Below, in pieces: positions 49,901-61,900 of a stretch of DNA of 64,000 nt; the stretch's first letter is position 1, and each line of letters opens with the position of its first letter. Where the stretch lies: assembly GCA_921293015.1 (NCBI GenBank), contig OV121081.1:45781877-45845876 (forward strand). The letters run 5' to 3'. The stretch is from Phorcus lineatus. Lineage: Eukaryota; Mollusca; Gastropoda; Trochida; Trochidae. The translations under genes were made by a program, and so were the position numbers. Below the pieces are notes generated by a model. The model was not told where the DNA came from. It worked only from the letters and a program-made list of their open reading frames with translations, and made no database searches.

Positions 49901-52900
49901 GGGATCGGCCATTCTTAATAATTTGGGACTCGCATGTTAGAGTTCACTTAACCTTTTTTATTTCCATGTTTATGCAGCTTGTCATAAATGTTAAATAAGG
50001 AAAAACGTTATACATATAAACATGCATTAAATGTCAAGGCATTTACATGGTGTCTAGAAAGCATCTTGGTGATACAACAATGTATAGATGACCATGTTTG
50101 CATATTTGCAACTTAAAAATCTGATGAATTCGAACAAACCTGCAGAGGTTTCAGATTCTTTGAAGAGGATCCTCCTTGGGGTACTATTGCATAAAATCTG
50201 TTTATTTTTGCTATATGACAGGTTGTGACTATTTTTAGAATAAAAAATATACAAAAACCACATTAAAAACGTGTTTCTCATATATGACCACCCTAACAGG
50301 GCCCCAAACCCTAGCGGTTGCCATAGCGCCAAGGGCCGTAACTCTATTCTCACCACTTATCAATCTAGCATACCAGACAGAATAAGAATCTGAAACCTCT
50401 GCAGGTTTGTTTGATTCTTTTTCAGAAGGGATCCTCCTTGGGGTACTATTGCATAAAACAGACTCCCAGAGATCAATATCCTGGAAGTGGTATTCTGTCT
50501 GCAACATAAATCGTACAAGAAATAGAACCAGAAACACTCACCACATCACGTGACTTGCCACACCGCAGCCCTCGAGAGCGCAGTGATGACCTGGGAATCT
50601 ACTGATTAGGGCTAAAGACGCCCAGACACAGACTTTAAGCCAAATACCCCCCCCCCCCCCCCCCCCCCCTTTCTTTCAAAAGAAGGGACTAGGGACATTC
50701 TTTAAGTCTAGTAATTCACCCCAGCGCAGAATCACCCACCGGGTGTCTTCCGCCAGAGCCCAAAAAATGCAGTGTTGTTAAAATTAGTACGTTAGTACCA
50801 CAACCAACATGATCATCGTAACCCGTAAAAACTCAATCAGCTAGAGGGTGTACGACTCTGCCCACTGGAGAGAACCACCTTGCCAAACCGAGCACGCTCA
50901 CTTGAGTGCTTGTCAAGCTGGTAATGTCTGATGAACGTGCTAGGCCGACTCCAGACAGCTGCGGAGCAGATCTCTTCAATGGGCAGTGCCGCAGTATACG
51001 CCTTAGAGGTCGCTACCGCCCTGACCGAATGAGCCTTTAAACCTTCAGGGGGCTGTAACCCCTTATGTAGCCCAGACAAATTGCCGAAACGATCCATCTG
51101 GAGATGGTCTGTTTCGTAGCTGCGAGACCGGCTTTATTCCCGCCATAGCAGCAGAACAATTGCTTATCCTTACGGATTTCCTTCGTTCTCTTAAGATACT
51201 GTTTGAGGGTGCGACGCACATCAAGGATGTGGGGCTGCGCCGACCTCACCCCTGACGCTGCCGGCTGAAGCATCGCCGGTAGCTCAATAGGGGCCGACAC
51301 ATGGAAGGAATGATCCACCTTCGGCCGGTACGAGTCAGGCAGTCTAATGCTGACTCTGTCCTTATGAAAGACAGTCAGCTCGGGATCCGAGGACATCGCA
51401 TGAATATCCCCTACCCGCCTGCCTGACGTAACCGCCACCAAGAAGGCTGTCTTCCATGTGAGCAACTGCAGTGAAACTGTACTAAGGTCCCGAAAGGACG
51501 GACCTGACAGCCACTCAAGCACTTTTGCCAGTTCCCAAGTCGGGCTGATCCTCCGCACTGGCGGTCGGATCCTGTCCACACCTGCTAGAAAACGCTGGAC
51601 CATCGGATGACTACCCAACAGGGCTCCATCCACCGGTATGTGGAATGCGGCAATGGCCGTAGAGTACCCCCTGACTGTAGAGGCTGCTAAGCCATCATCC
51701 AGTCGGGACTGTAAAAACTCGAGCACCGGCACTAAACCCGCAGAAAAGGGATCAAATAGCCCTCTATTGCCACACCAGCGTGCATAGCAGGCCCATCTAT
51801 CCTCGTACTGAACGTTCGTTGAATCCCTCCTCGAAGCCAGTATTGTGTCTGCAACTCGTGCAGGAATACCGCTCTCCTGGAGGCGATTCCGGACAGAGGC
51901 CAAGCCACCCACTGAACCCTGGGATTCGGGTGTGGCGCCCCCTCCTGCGTCAGCAGATCTGGCAGACATGGTAACAGTAAAGGAGGCTGTACCAGATATC
52001 TGAGAACCGACGGAAACCAACTCTGGGCCGTCCACAGCGGTGTCATGAGGACCAACAGCTGTGGAGGCTGCCTGCCTAACTGCAACAGAACCCTGGGAAT
52101 CAGGGGCGTAGGCGGAAACGCCCACAGCACCCTGCCGGTCCAGTCTATTGCGAAGGCGTCTGAGGCCAGAGCCTTTGGGTCTGGTATCCTGGAACAGAAC
52201 ACCGGTGTCTGATTCGTCACTCCGGACGCAAACAGATCCCCCTGGAACGACCCGTACAACTGGGAGATAAGCCCGAATATCTCCCGGTGGAGCATCCATT
52301 CGTACGGTGCCAAGATGCGCCGGGACAAGGCGTCCAGAGGCAGACCCCTCTCTCAGCCACCATTCCAGATGGGTGGTAAGCCACTCCGGAATGGACACTG
52401 ATCTCTCCAGGCTCTCGGCATGAGACCACAATCCCGCTAAAGCCTGTTGGACTGGTCTCATTCTCAGCCGAGCCCTCCAGACCACATCCACAGTCGCCGC
52501 CATATTCCCCAGCAAACGGAGCCAAGTCCGCGCGGAGTGGTCTGGTGACTGCAGGAAGTGCTGTGTGGTCTGAACCACCTTGCCCACACGGTCTGGGGCC
52601 AACGAAACCGTGCCCCGTGCCGTGTCGAACCGAGCCCCCAAGAACACTAGGTCTTGCGTGGGGTCCAGGTCTGACTTCTTCAAGTTTATTATCCAGCCCA
52701 GTCTGACAAGAATATTCAAAATGCCCTGGGTGGCTTCCTGATTCAGCCCCTTCGTTAAGGCCCTGATCAACCAGTCGTCCAGGTACGGGTGACAACACCT
52801 GCCCTGCGACCTGGCGACCTGCGCTGGAATCAGCATCAGCTTGGTGAACACCCTTGGCGCCGTGGAGATGCCGAAGGGGAGCACACGAAACTGGTAACAC

Positions 52901-55900
52901 ACCCCGTCGAACGCAAACCTGAGGTATTGCTTGAACTGGGGGTGCATTGGGACATGGAGGTACGCATCCTTGAGGTCGATTGACGACAGCCAATCCCCCG
53001 TCTCTACCGATGCTATCACTGACCTCAGAGTCTCCATCTTGAACGATGGTACCTCCAACATTTTGTTCAGATATTTCAGATTCAAAATGGGTCTGTAACC
53101 TCCGTCCTTCTTGGTCACCAGGAAGTAAGTCGAGTAATACCCGTTCTCTTCCTGGCCCAATGGAACAACCTCTATAGCCGCCTTGTCGAGCAGTGCTACG
53201 ACCTCGGCACGGAGGACTTCTGCCTTCTCCGGGGAGGATGGCACCGGGGTGCGCCTCACTCCGGTAAAAGAAGGTGGCCCAAGCTTCCAAAGAGGCAAAT
53301 GCCCCTCCCTGAGTGTGGACAGGACCCAGGGGTTGGACGTCACTTTCTCCCATTCCGACAGGAAGTGGACCAGTCTGCCCCCTACTGGGAGCTCTGGACA
53401 GAGACACTGGATCCCTGCTACCGGCGGCACTCCGGCCCCCTGGCAGGTCTCCATCTCTGGACAAGGGCATTGGATTCCTGCTACCGGCGGCACTCCAGCC
53501 GCCTGGCAGGTCCCCAGCTCGAGCAGGTGAGGGATTAGGAGCCCTGGTTGGAGCCCCCTTTCCCCCGAAAAGGCTGCTGGCCCTGAGGCTGCTTGCCCTT
53601 CCTGCTTTTGCCCTTCTTCCCTGGATTACCTCCCTTGCCAGAGCCCTGGTAGAGAGAAGTTTTCCACCAGTGCTTGACTTTGGCCGGCGGACCTTCCGGG
53701 AGATTCTCCAAGGGTGACTTGCGCTTCCCGGCAGAACCCGAGCCGCCTTTGGCGGCTTTGGCCCTCTCTAGCCGTTCGGCGAAGTCTTTGATGACTGTTG
53801 CCGATCCCGGGAACAGGGTTTGACCCAGTTCATACGGGAGGGCAATCAGTGCATTCTGGGTCGGCTGTGGGAGTGACGAGCAACTCATCCACAGCCTCCG
53901 CATCCCCATCACTGCGGTCATCACCTGGCTCGACGCGCTCCTGATAGAGTCGCGAGCCAGGTAACTTGATACCTCGGCCAATTGCCTCTGGAGCAAAACC
54001 TCTTCGGTCTGCTCCTTCCCCTTCGCCTCAACTATACCCTGAGCCTGCAAGGAGGCCAGGTATGCAGAGTGAACCGCGACCCGCAGCTGTTGCGCCGCAT
54101 TCCGATAGTCTCCTCGAAGGAGCGGAACGCACGCTTCAGCAGCTGGTCTTGGTATTTAAAGGGGGGCACCCGCCGGCCCGGAAGCCCAATGGCGTCCGGG
54201 TTGACCGAGGAAAGCACATCGTCGTCAACCACCGGCACGTCCAGAAATCCCACCTCCCCTATAGGGTACCTCCTATTGAGTTCGGGAAGGTCGAACGTCG
54301 TACGGGTACCCGACAGGAGAGGCGAAATCGCGTCAGTGCGTAGGCTGTCCACAATGCGGAGCCGCGTCTGTGCGACCTTGCGCTTGGCAAAGGCCCCACC
54401 AGGTAGACGGAACTCAGACACATCTGGCTCCTTCTCCTGAACGACCAGCTGAGGGAAGGCAACCGCGAACTTGTCGCGGACCCCCCTCAAGGCTTCGGAA
54501 ATTGGGCGGTCGGAAGAATCCGATTCCGCACCCCCACCGACCTCCATCTCCTCCTCCGAGCAATCCTCCGTCACCTCCGAGTCCTGCACGGACGAGGTTT
54601 CCGAAAGAATTGCTGGGAGGAACAAACGAAGGAAGCAAGGGGATCCGGAACCGAGACCCGCCGACCTCCGGTCGTTCCTGAGAAGGACCCGGAAGTACCG
54701 GTCCAGACGCGGTCCAGACGCGGTTGCCGGTTCCCCCCGACCTCTCGACGGTCTCGAGATCATTCGGGGGGTCCCGTGTTATGGTGCTGGTAGGTATCCG
54801 GCTAGGACCGGCCCTCAGCTCCGGCAAGCTCAAGGCATCACCCGGGCCCCTGCCCAGGTTAGCCCCAGCCCCGGTACCGGCCCCGGTCCCGAAGGACCCG
54901 GTCGGTCTGGCATCCGGACCCGCCGGGGGAACTGACGCCCGAATCTCCTTGCGGAGCTCCGACATCAGATCCCCCATCAGGCCCTTCATTTGCCCCTTAA
55001 TTAGAGAGTTAATTGTGTCAAGTGTAGGGGTGATTGGGAGGGCCCTAGCGGAAAACAGCCGGGTGCCCACCTCCGAGTCCGAGCTCTCTTCAGAGGGGAT
55101 CGGAGGGGACACGACTGCCTTCTTCTTACCACCCTTAGCTTTAGATGGGGGGGTCACTCCCTGCAGACTCTCGCCCGCCTCCAGCATCCCTTTGTAGAAA
55201 ATGGTGTCTGCCTGCCTCCTCTTACGGGTCTTATTGCAAAAGGCCTTGCAAACAGCACAGTCCGAGTCGTCGTGCCCCTGCGTCACTAGACACGGAAGGC
55301 AGCTAGGGTGTCCATCTGTTTGTGGGATGGACGACCCACAGTCAACGCACTTCTTGAACGGCTGTAAGCCAAACAGAAAGATAGTTGACAACTACCAAAG
55401 GGAGGGGGTGGGGGAGTGCATATGTAAATCTAAGTAAATATATAATCCTAAGATATATAGATACTAAAAGATAAACGGCCGCGGCATAAATAGTGAAAAG
55501 CAACTCATAAAGCAAGCACTACAACCACAGCCTGAAATAAAAAGAGCATGTAAACAACATGGCTTGACCCTCGAAAAAACGAAAGTTTTCATCAAATTAA
55601 CAACCAGGTGAAAACGATCGCCATCAACGTAAAGAGATGCTTATTAATACATAATAAGAATAACATCAAGTGCCAAACAGTAGCTGATTCCATACGAAAG
55701 ATATCTATTTTCCACCTAGTCGGGAAAAACAATCTCCGAGAATCCGCCATGTTTGTCTCTTTTCCCGCGCAAGCACGAAGCACGTGGTTCGAAATGCTTG
55801 GGAAAAGCCTAAGTCACAACGCGATGGAATGCGAAAAAATGCGAACCTATTCTAAACTACGTTTAGCAATAAAGGTTACCATACATTTGTTTCTTTCTCC

Positions 55901-58900
55901 ATGTCTCGTTTTTTCTTAGATACCGTGAAAAACTTAGCAAACTTCGAAGTCGAAAAACGCGTCTTCTCTCTTCAATGACAGATTGATAAGTGGTGAGCAT
56001 AGAGTTACGGCCCTTGGCGCTATGGCAACCGCTAGGGTTTGGGGCCCTGTTAGGGTGGTCATATATGAGAAACACGTTTTTAATGTGGTTTTTGTATATT
56101 TTTTATTCTAAAAATAGTCACAACCTGTCATATAGCAAAAATAAACAGATTTTATGCAATAGTACCCCAAGGAGGATCCCTTCTGAAAAAGAATTTTATA
56201 TTTGACAACATTTTATAACTCCTTCTTGGAGAAATTAAAATAAGAAAATGAAGAATTAAAAAAGGGAGAAACCTAAATAAGTACATTGCCCATATGAAGG
56301 GTGGACCCCGGACCCTCCCCCTCTCAAAATCGGTTTCCTTTTTTAAATACATGGTACGAGATGGAAACAATATTGATTATTTTTCAATGCTCAGTAGATT
56401 TGAACCTTACCCCAGGTGACTTCTCATAGTTGAGGTTCCCTATAACCCGTCTAGCAAGGTGCAGAGCGTGTTGATCATCTTGTGCATAGTAATCTGTCAC
56501 TCCCGACTTCCTGAATATTGCAACAGAAAGGTTTGGACATAAGTCATATTTCAAAATGTTTGAAAAATATTTAAATCATATGGATGAAATGTATTCTTAA
56601 ACTAGTCTGAGGTATGATGACTGTTTCCTGTGTTTACGCCAACATACTTGATTCAACTCGAGCCTGTTACTGAACCGGCGTATGCCGGTTCCAGGACCAA
56701 GCTATACGTCGCTTTAACGAATCAAGCATAGCCATAATTAGTGCATGATACTTACCCACAATGCAAATCTGCCCCACCAAGATCCTCTGCAGACACTTCC
56801 TCTCCTGTAGCTGCCTTCACCTGCAGTGGACATTGTCAAATTTTTATTCTAAAATAATAATGTCTTCTGCAATTTCAAACAATAAGGTTGATAATTCATA
56901 AATGCCCATTTAATTAGATGAAGGTTGATTAAAAAAACAGACAAATGTCATTTATTTCTCACATACAATTTTTTTTATTAGTTTGCAACACCAGCATCGA
57001 TATTAGATACATTTGATCTGAATCAAGACATCTTACCAAAGGTGGTCCAGCAAGGAAGATTGTTCCCTGTTTACGGACAATGATACTTTCATCAGACATG
57101 GCCGGAACATATGCTCCCCCAGCAGTACAGCTTCCCATTACTACAGCTACCTGCAACACAAGCTCAGCTTCAGTACAGGTATGTACAGTAAGGTGGTGGT
57201 GAAGTGAGATGCGGTGAAGTGAGGTGAAGTCAGGTAGAATGAGTCAAGGGAGGCAAGTTGTGGTGAGGTGAGGCGAGTTAAAATGAAGCGAGAAGAGGTG
57301 GGGTGAGATGCGGTGAAGTGAGGTGAAGTCAGGTAGAATGAGTCAAGGGAGGCAAGTTGTGGTGAGGTGAGGCGAGTTAAAATGAAGCGATACAGGGGGG
57401 GTGAGATGCGGTGAAGTGAGGTGAAGTCAGGTAGAATGAGTCAAGGGAGGCAAGTTGTGGTGAGGTGAGGCGAGTTAAAATGAAGCGAGAAGAGGTGGGG
57501 TGAGATGCGGTGAAGTGAGGTGAAGTCAGGTAGAATGAGTCAAGGGAGGCAAGTTGTGGTGAGGTGAGGCGAGTTAAAATGAAGCGAGAAGAGGTGAGGT
57601 GAGGTGAGGTGTAGTGAGGTCAGGTCAGGTAGAACTAGAAATATGTGCATGTGATGCACAGTAATGTCCCCCTTCCAAACTTTTAATCCAACCTGATCAT
57701 CTTATTGCCAATTATACCAGAAATATTCCATACCAAACATATAACAAGTTCAGTGGTGAATAAGAATGAGTTCTATATATTTTTCAACTTCTTTACTGTA
57801 GGGAATGTGACATTTGATATTCACACAGTCATCAAATATTATAATTACCATCTACAGCCCCCAATATGCACTAAGTTCAAATTGTTTTCATGGAAAACCA
57901 AGTAAAATGAAAAATCAAGAATCACCAAAGTAGCAAAAGGCACCATCCAAGCACTAGATCTAACCACATACCAGGTTTAGTAAAATAAGACTTATTAGAT
58001 TTTTAGATAAAGGTTTGAAAATATCCCTACCCCAATATGCACAAAGTTCAAATTGTTTCCATGGAAACCAGAAAATTATTTTTAAAATTTAGTAACCAAA
58101 GTAACAAAAGGCACCACTCCATCACTAGATCTAACCACATACCTAGTTTCAAAAAGAAAATTTTGAAAGGATTTTGAGATAATGCCTGGAAACAAAAGTA
58201 TCCCCCCTATATGCACTAAGTTCAAATTGTTTCCATGGAAACCAGAAAAAATAAAAATTCAGAAAAGGCAAAAGGCACCACGCCACCACTAGACCTAACT
58301 ACATACCAAGTTTCGTAAAAAAAATATTGAATGGTTTTTGAGATATGGTCCAGAAACGAAAGCATTTGGGAATTACGGAATCAATGACGGAACTGAAAAC
58401 ATTATGTCTCCCGCAAAGCTTTGAGAGGGACATAATGAGTCAAGGGAGGTAAGTTGTGGTGAGGTGAGGCGAGTTGAAGTGAAGCGAGAAGAGGTGAGGT
58501 AAGGTGTGGTGTGGTGAGGTCTGGTGAGGTGAGGGGTGAGGTTAGGTGAGGTAAGTTGCAGTTGGATTGTTGAAATGAAATAAGTTACGGCAGGTGTGAT
58601 GAGATGAACTGTGGTGTGCTAATGTGAGCAAGGCATGGTATAACAACAAGGTGAGCTAGTAAAGTGACGTAGATACTGAGAGTGTTATTTGGTAGAGTTT
58701 AGGTAAGGTGAGTTTCAATAAGGTTAATAGTTGTAGAGCAAAGATATGGAGGGTTTTTGAAGACATGAGATAAGGGTCTGAAATAGATGTGATTGATTAG
58801 TGTGATGAAGTAAGATGGGATGAGGTTAGGTGAGATGAAGCATGACAGTTGTGATGAGGTGAAAATCAACAATGAGGTTAGTTGAGGTGAGGTGGGATGA

Positions 58901-61900
58901 GGTGGGTTGAAGTGAAGGTGTGGCAATAAAGTACAAATTTTCCATTCAAACTTCACTGTATGAAGTGCAATTTTGACACCTTTGAAATTTATACTTTCAG
59001 AATTCAACTCTTTATTTCACACAAAATCATTTTCATGATATATTCCTACCTGAGGTATACCTAACGATGACATGTTTGCCTGGTTAAAGAAAATGCGACC
59101 AAAATGTTCTTTGTCAGGAAAGACCTCATCTTGCCGTGGAAGATTAGCACCACCAGAGTCAACTGAAATAAATCATCAATAACGATGAGGATGTAAACTT
59201 CTAAATATCTGAAGACACAACATATTGAATTTTGCTTTTCAATATCAATTATTTGTGTTAAAACACACATTTTAAAAAATAATATTTTAAACTAACATTT
59301 TGACCACGATTTACAAATATTGCCTCTACCAGGATGTGCACTCATTAGATGTTTGTGTCTGAGGACAGCCGTGGTAGGTGCATTCTGGTGTCCGCTAAAT
59401 GTAGATCACAAAGCCTCTAAAGTAAGTGTTTTGTGTACGTCCATGACATTTGTAAGATGTAGATGAAATGTAGGCATTCCTAACAGCAATTTATACAAAA
59501 AGCTTTGGTTTGAGAGTAATCTTATAACTGCCCGTATAAAACTTGTGTCAGAACATCCACCTAATACATGTGTAATCAGACCTTATGTAGAAGAAACCAT
59601 AACAGATAAAGAGAGGCAATGTTTATTCCTCAGAACAGAGTTGACTTCAATCAGCCTGGAGTAAAGATGAAATGGTTTGTTACCTAGATATATACAAGGT
59701 AGATAGTTGGTCTGGGCAATTTCCTGAGCACGTAGATGTTTCTTCACTGTGATGGGATAGTATGAGCCTGCCTTCACTGTGGGGTCATTTGCTACCACCA
59801 TACACTCAACACTGAAAACAATACAATCATTTGATTATAAAGAAAGCCTCAGTTGATATTAAAATCTTCAAAATAATGAATAATAATATAATATGATTAA
59901 ATGAGGATTTTTAAAATCACTTAGAAAAATCAACAAAGGGTTTCTAGTGATCTTTGATGAGCCTTAAAATTATTTTTTTTCTTTTAATTTACCACTGACT
60001 TTTAAATCCAAACCAATTGCAATTTGACTTTTTTAATGTATAAATTATATTATCATTATATATAAATATTTCATTTTGTGTCCCTTACTTTGAGAAATCA
60101 AAAATAGTATGCAAAAATAGTTGCAGGACATAGTCTTGATGCACCAAAGTGCATTTCAGCAATGCATTGATTAACAATGAAACTCACGTTCTGAGTTTTT
60201 ATTGAATGCATAATATAAATTTGTACAAATTGAAATTCCACCTTCAGCCCAAAGCCTGTTTTTTGGCTGCGAATTAACTTCTCTTATTTTACGCTTTTTT
60301 GCCATTTTCTCTTATTTTACGCTTTTTTGCCATTTGACACTATTTGTGCGTTGACTTCTGCACTCTCACAGACGCTTGTTGACAATCTCTTTCTGATTGG
60401 ACAATCAAGCAAAGGTGCAGCACCCTGAGGAACCAAGAAAAAGTGACAATAACAGCAGAGTTTGACTCATCAAGTGAGGGAGCTTGGCACAAGTTAGGCC
60501 TTGTGAGAAGATTTTGTTGCACGTACCCGGCCACTCTGCCGATGCCAGTAATTATCCCGCCTGCCGGCACTTCCTCCCCTTTATACAGGTTATGTCCTGC
60601 CAGCTGACTCATCTCCAGGAATGGGGATCTGGATGGAAAGTAAAGATTCTTATGATCATTAGAAATTATTAAATAACATTTGCCAAATATATTTTTTTGC
60701 ACATCTTCCTCCATTTGCTTGATACCTATGTTAGCATCTACACAGAAACACCACAGCTTTACCATATGAAAGTTGTAAATCAATAGAACCCATTTCACAA
60801 ACCATTTTACCCTTTAAACTGTCATCTCAACAAAATAAAGCTAACACATGAAAAATAAAATGCAATGTTGTAAGTTGCAAAAGGTGTATGAAATAAGGCC
60901 TGCATGTACGCCAGCAAGTTAATTTTGGGCCTGTCTGGTAACTTTTGGAAGTTTGTCTATATATGACAAAATCAAACTTATAAACTGGTAACTTTTCATG
61001 CTTATTCATCAGGTTTTATAAACCGATTACAGACCTTGCTTGTTTTATTTTCTAAGTCTCTCACTTTTCTATCTGTCAATAAATTTTGAAGGGTAACCAA
61101 TCAAGCTTCAATATTGATTTTGTTAAATCAAAACATTTATAAACTATTGTGTACAAAAAAATATAATGACGGTTGTAACAGGAAATTGCAAAAAAACTTT
61201 CCATTTTCACTATCACAAAAGTTATTTTCAAGGATGATATTAGATGCTCCCAAAGACCGCTTATCAATTAAAAGTATATGTAAGTGGCAGAATGTTTTCT
61301 TTTTTAATCTAGAATATCAAGACATGTTACTCATTATGTTTAATTTTATGGTAAGCCTTTTAGACAAGCTCCCTATTTCAAATTCTAAGAGCACCAAGGG
61401 CTCTCAGAAAGTTGAATACAATGTTATATTACTCTGGGTCCAGTAAAGTATTAATCCTGTCTCTAGGCAACATCTTCCCCCTTGATGTGTGTCGATCACG
61501 GGCCTTTTCTCCACCCCCTACAATAGAGATATTTGAATTTTAAACATCCAGGTATTTCCAAAAAAAATGTCAATTGTCAGAAATGAAGAAACAAACATTG
61601 TAAGTATCAAATCATAATTTTCTAAAACTTGTATTGTGAAAATGACAATTAAAATAGTATTCTGATGAATTTTACTTTAAATAATGTTTTGTCTGCTATA
61701 AGTCAAAGACATCATACACTGGTGGAATGACTGGTTGGAAATCTTAATGTGAATGTATATTTATATAAATTTATATATGTATATTATGTTCTTATAAAAT
61801 CTTAAAATATAATTTTATTACGCTTTTAAATTATTTTGCCTTTTAAACTGACATATTAACACTTTTGTGTTGGCTACATTAATGCTTATTTCATTATTTC

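Larger units (their letters stand above)
50133..56194 (-). mobile_element. DIRS-type tyrosine-recombinase retrotransposon, degenerate, in MCCC2 intron 9
   Basis: About 6.06 kb, clearly GC-richer than its surroundings, in the same orientation as MCCC2. Inverted terminal repeats of ~200 bp (50166-50366 and 55980-56179) match almost base for base. An internal complementary region (50384-50458) joins the reverse complements of both outer ends, the signature of DIRS elements. Coding order on the minus strand is gag-like (55391-53535), reverse transcriptase, RNase H remnant, tyrosine recombinase (53493-50837). Both coding parts are interrupted by frameshifts, so the copy is dead. It has no LTRs and no integrase of retroviral type. 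Confidence 0.9.

Noticed and set aside
52217-53470. 417-codon minus-strand frame overlapping the RT frame
   Set aside because: It is the shadow of the GC-rich DIRS reverse-transcriptase frame; it has no domain of its own and the RT motifs YLDD and DLKDAY are in the other frame.
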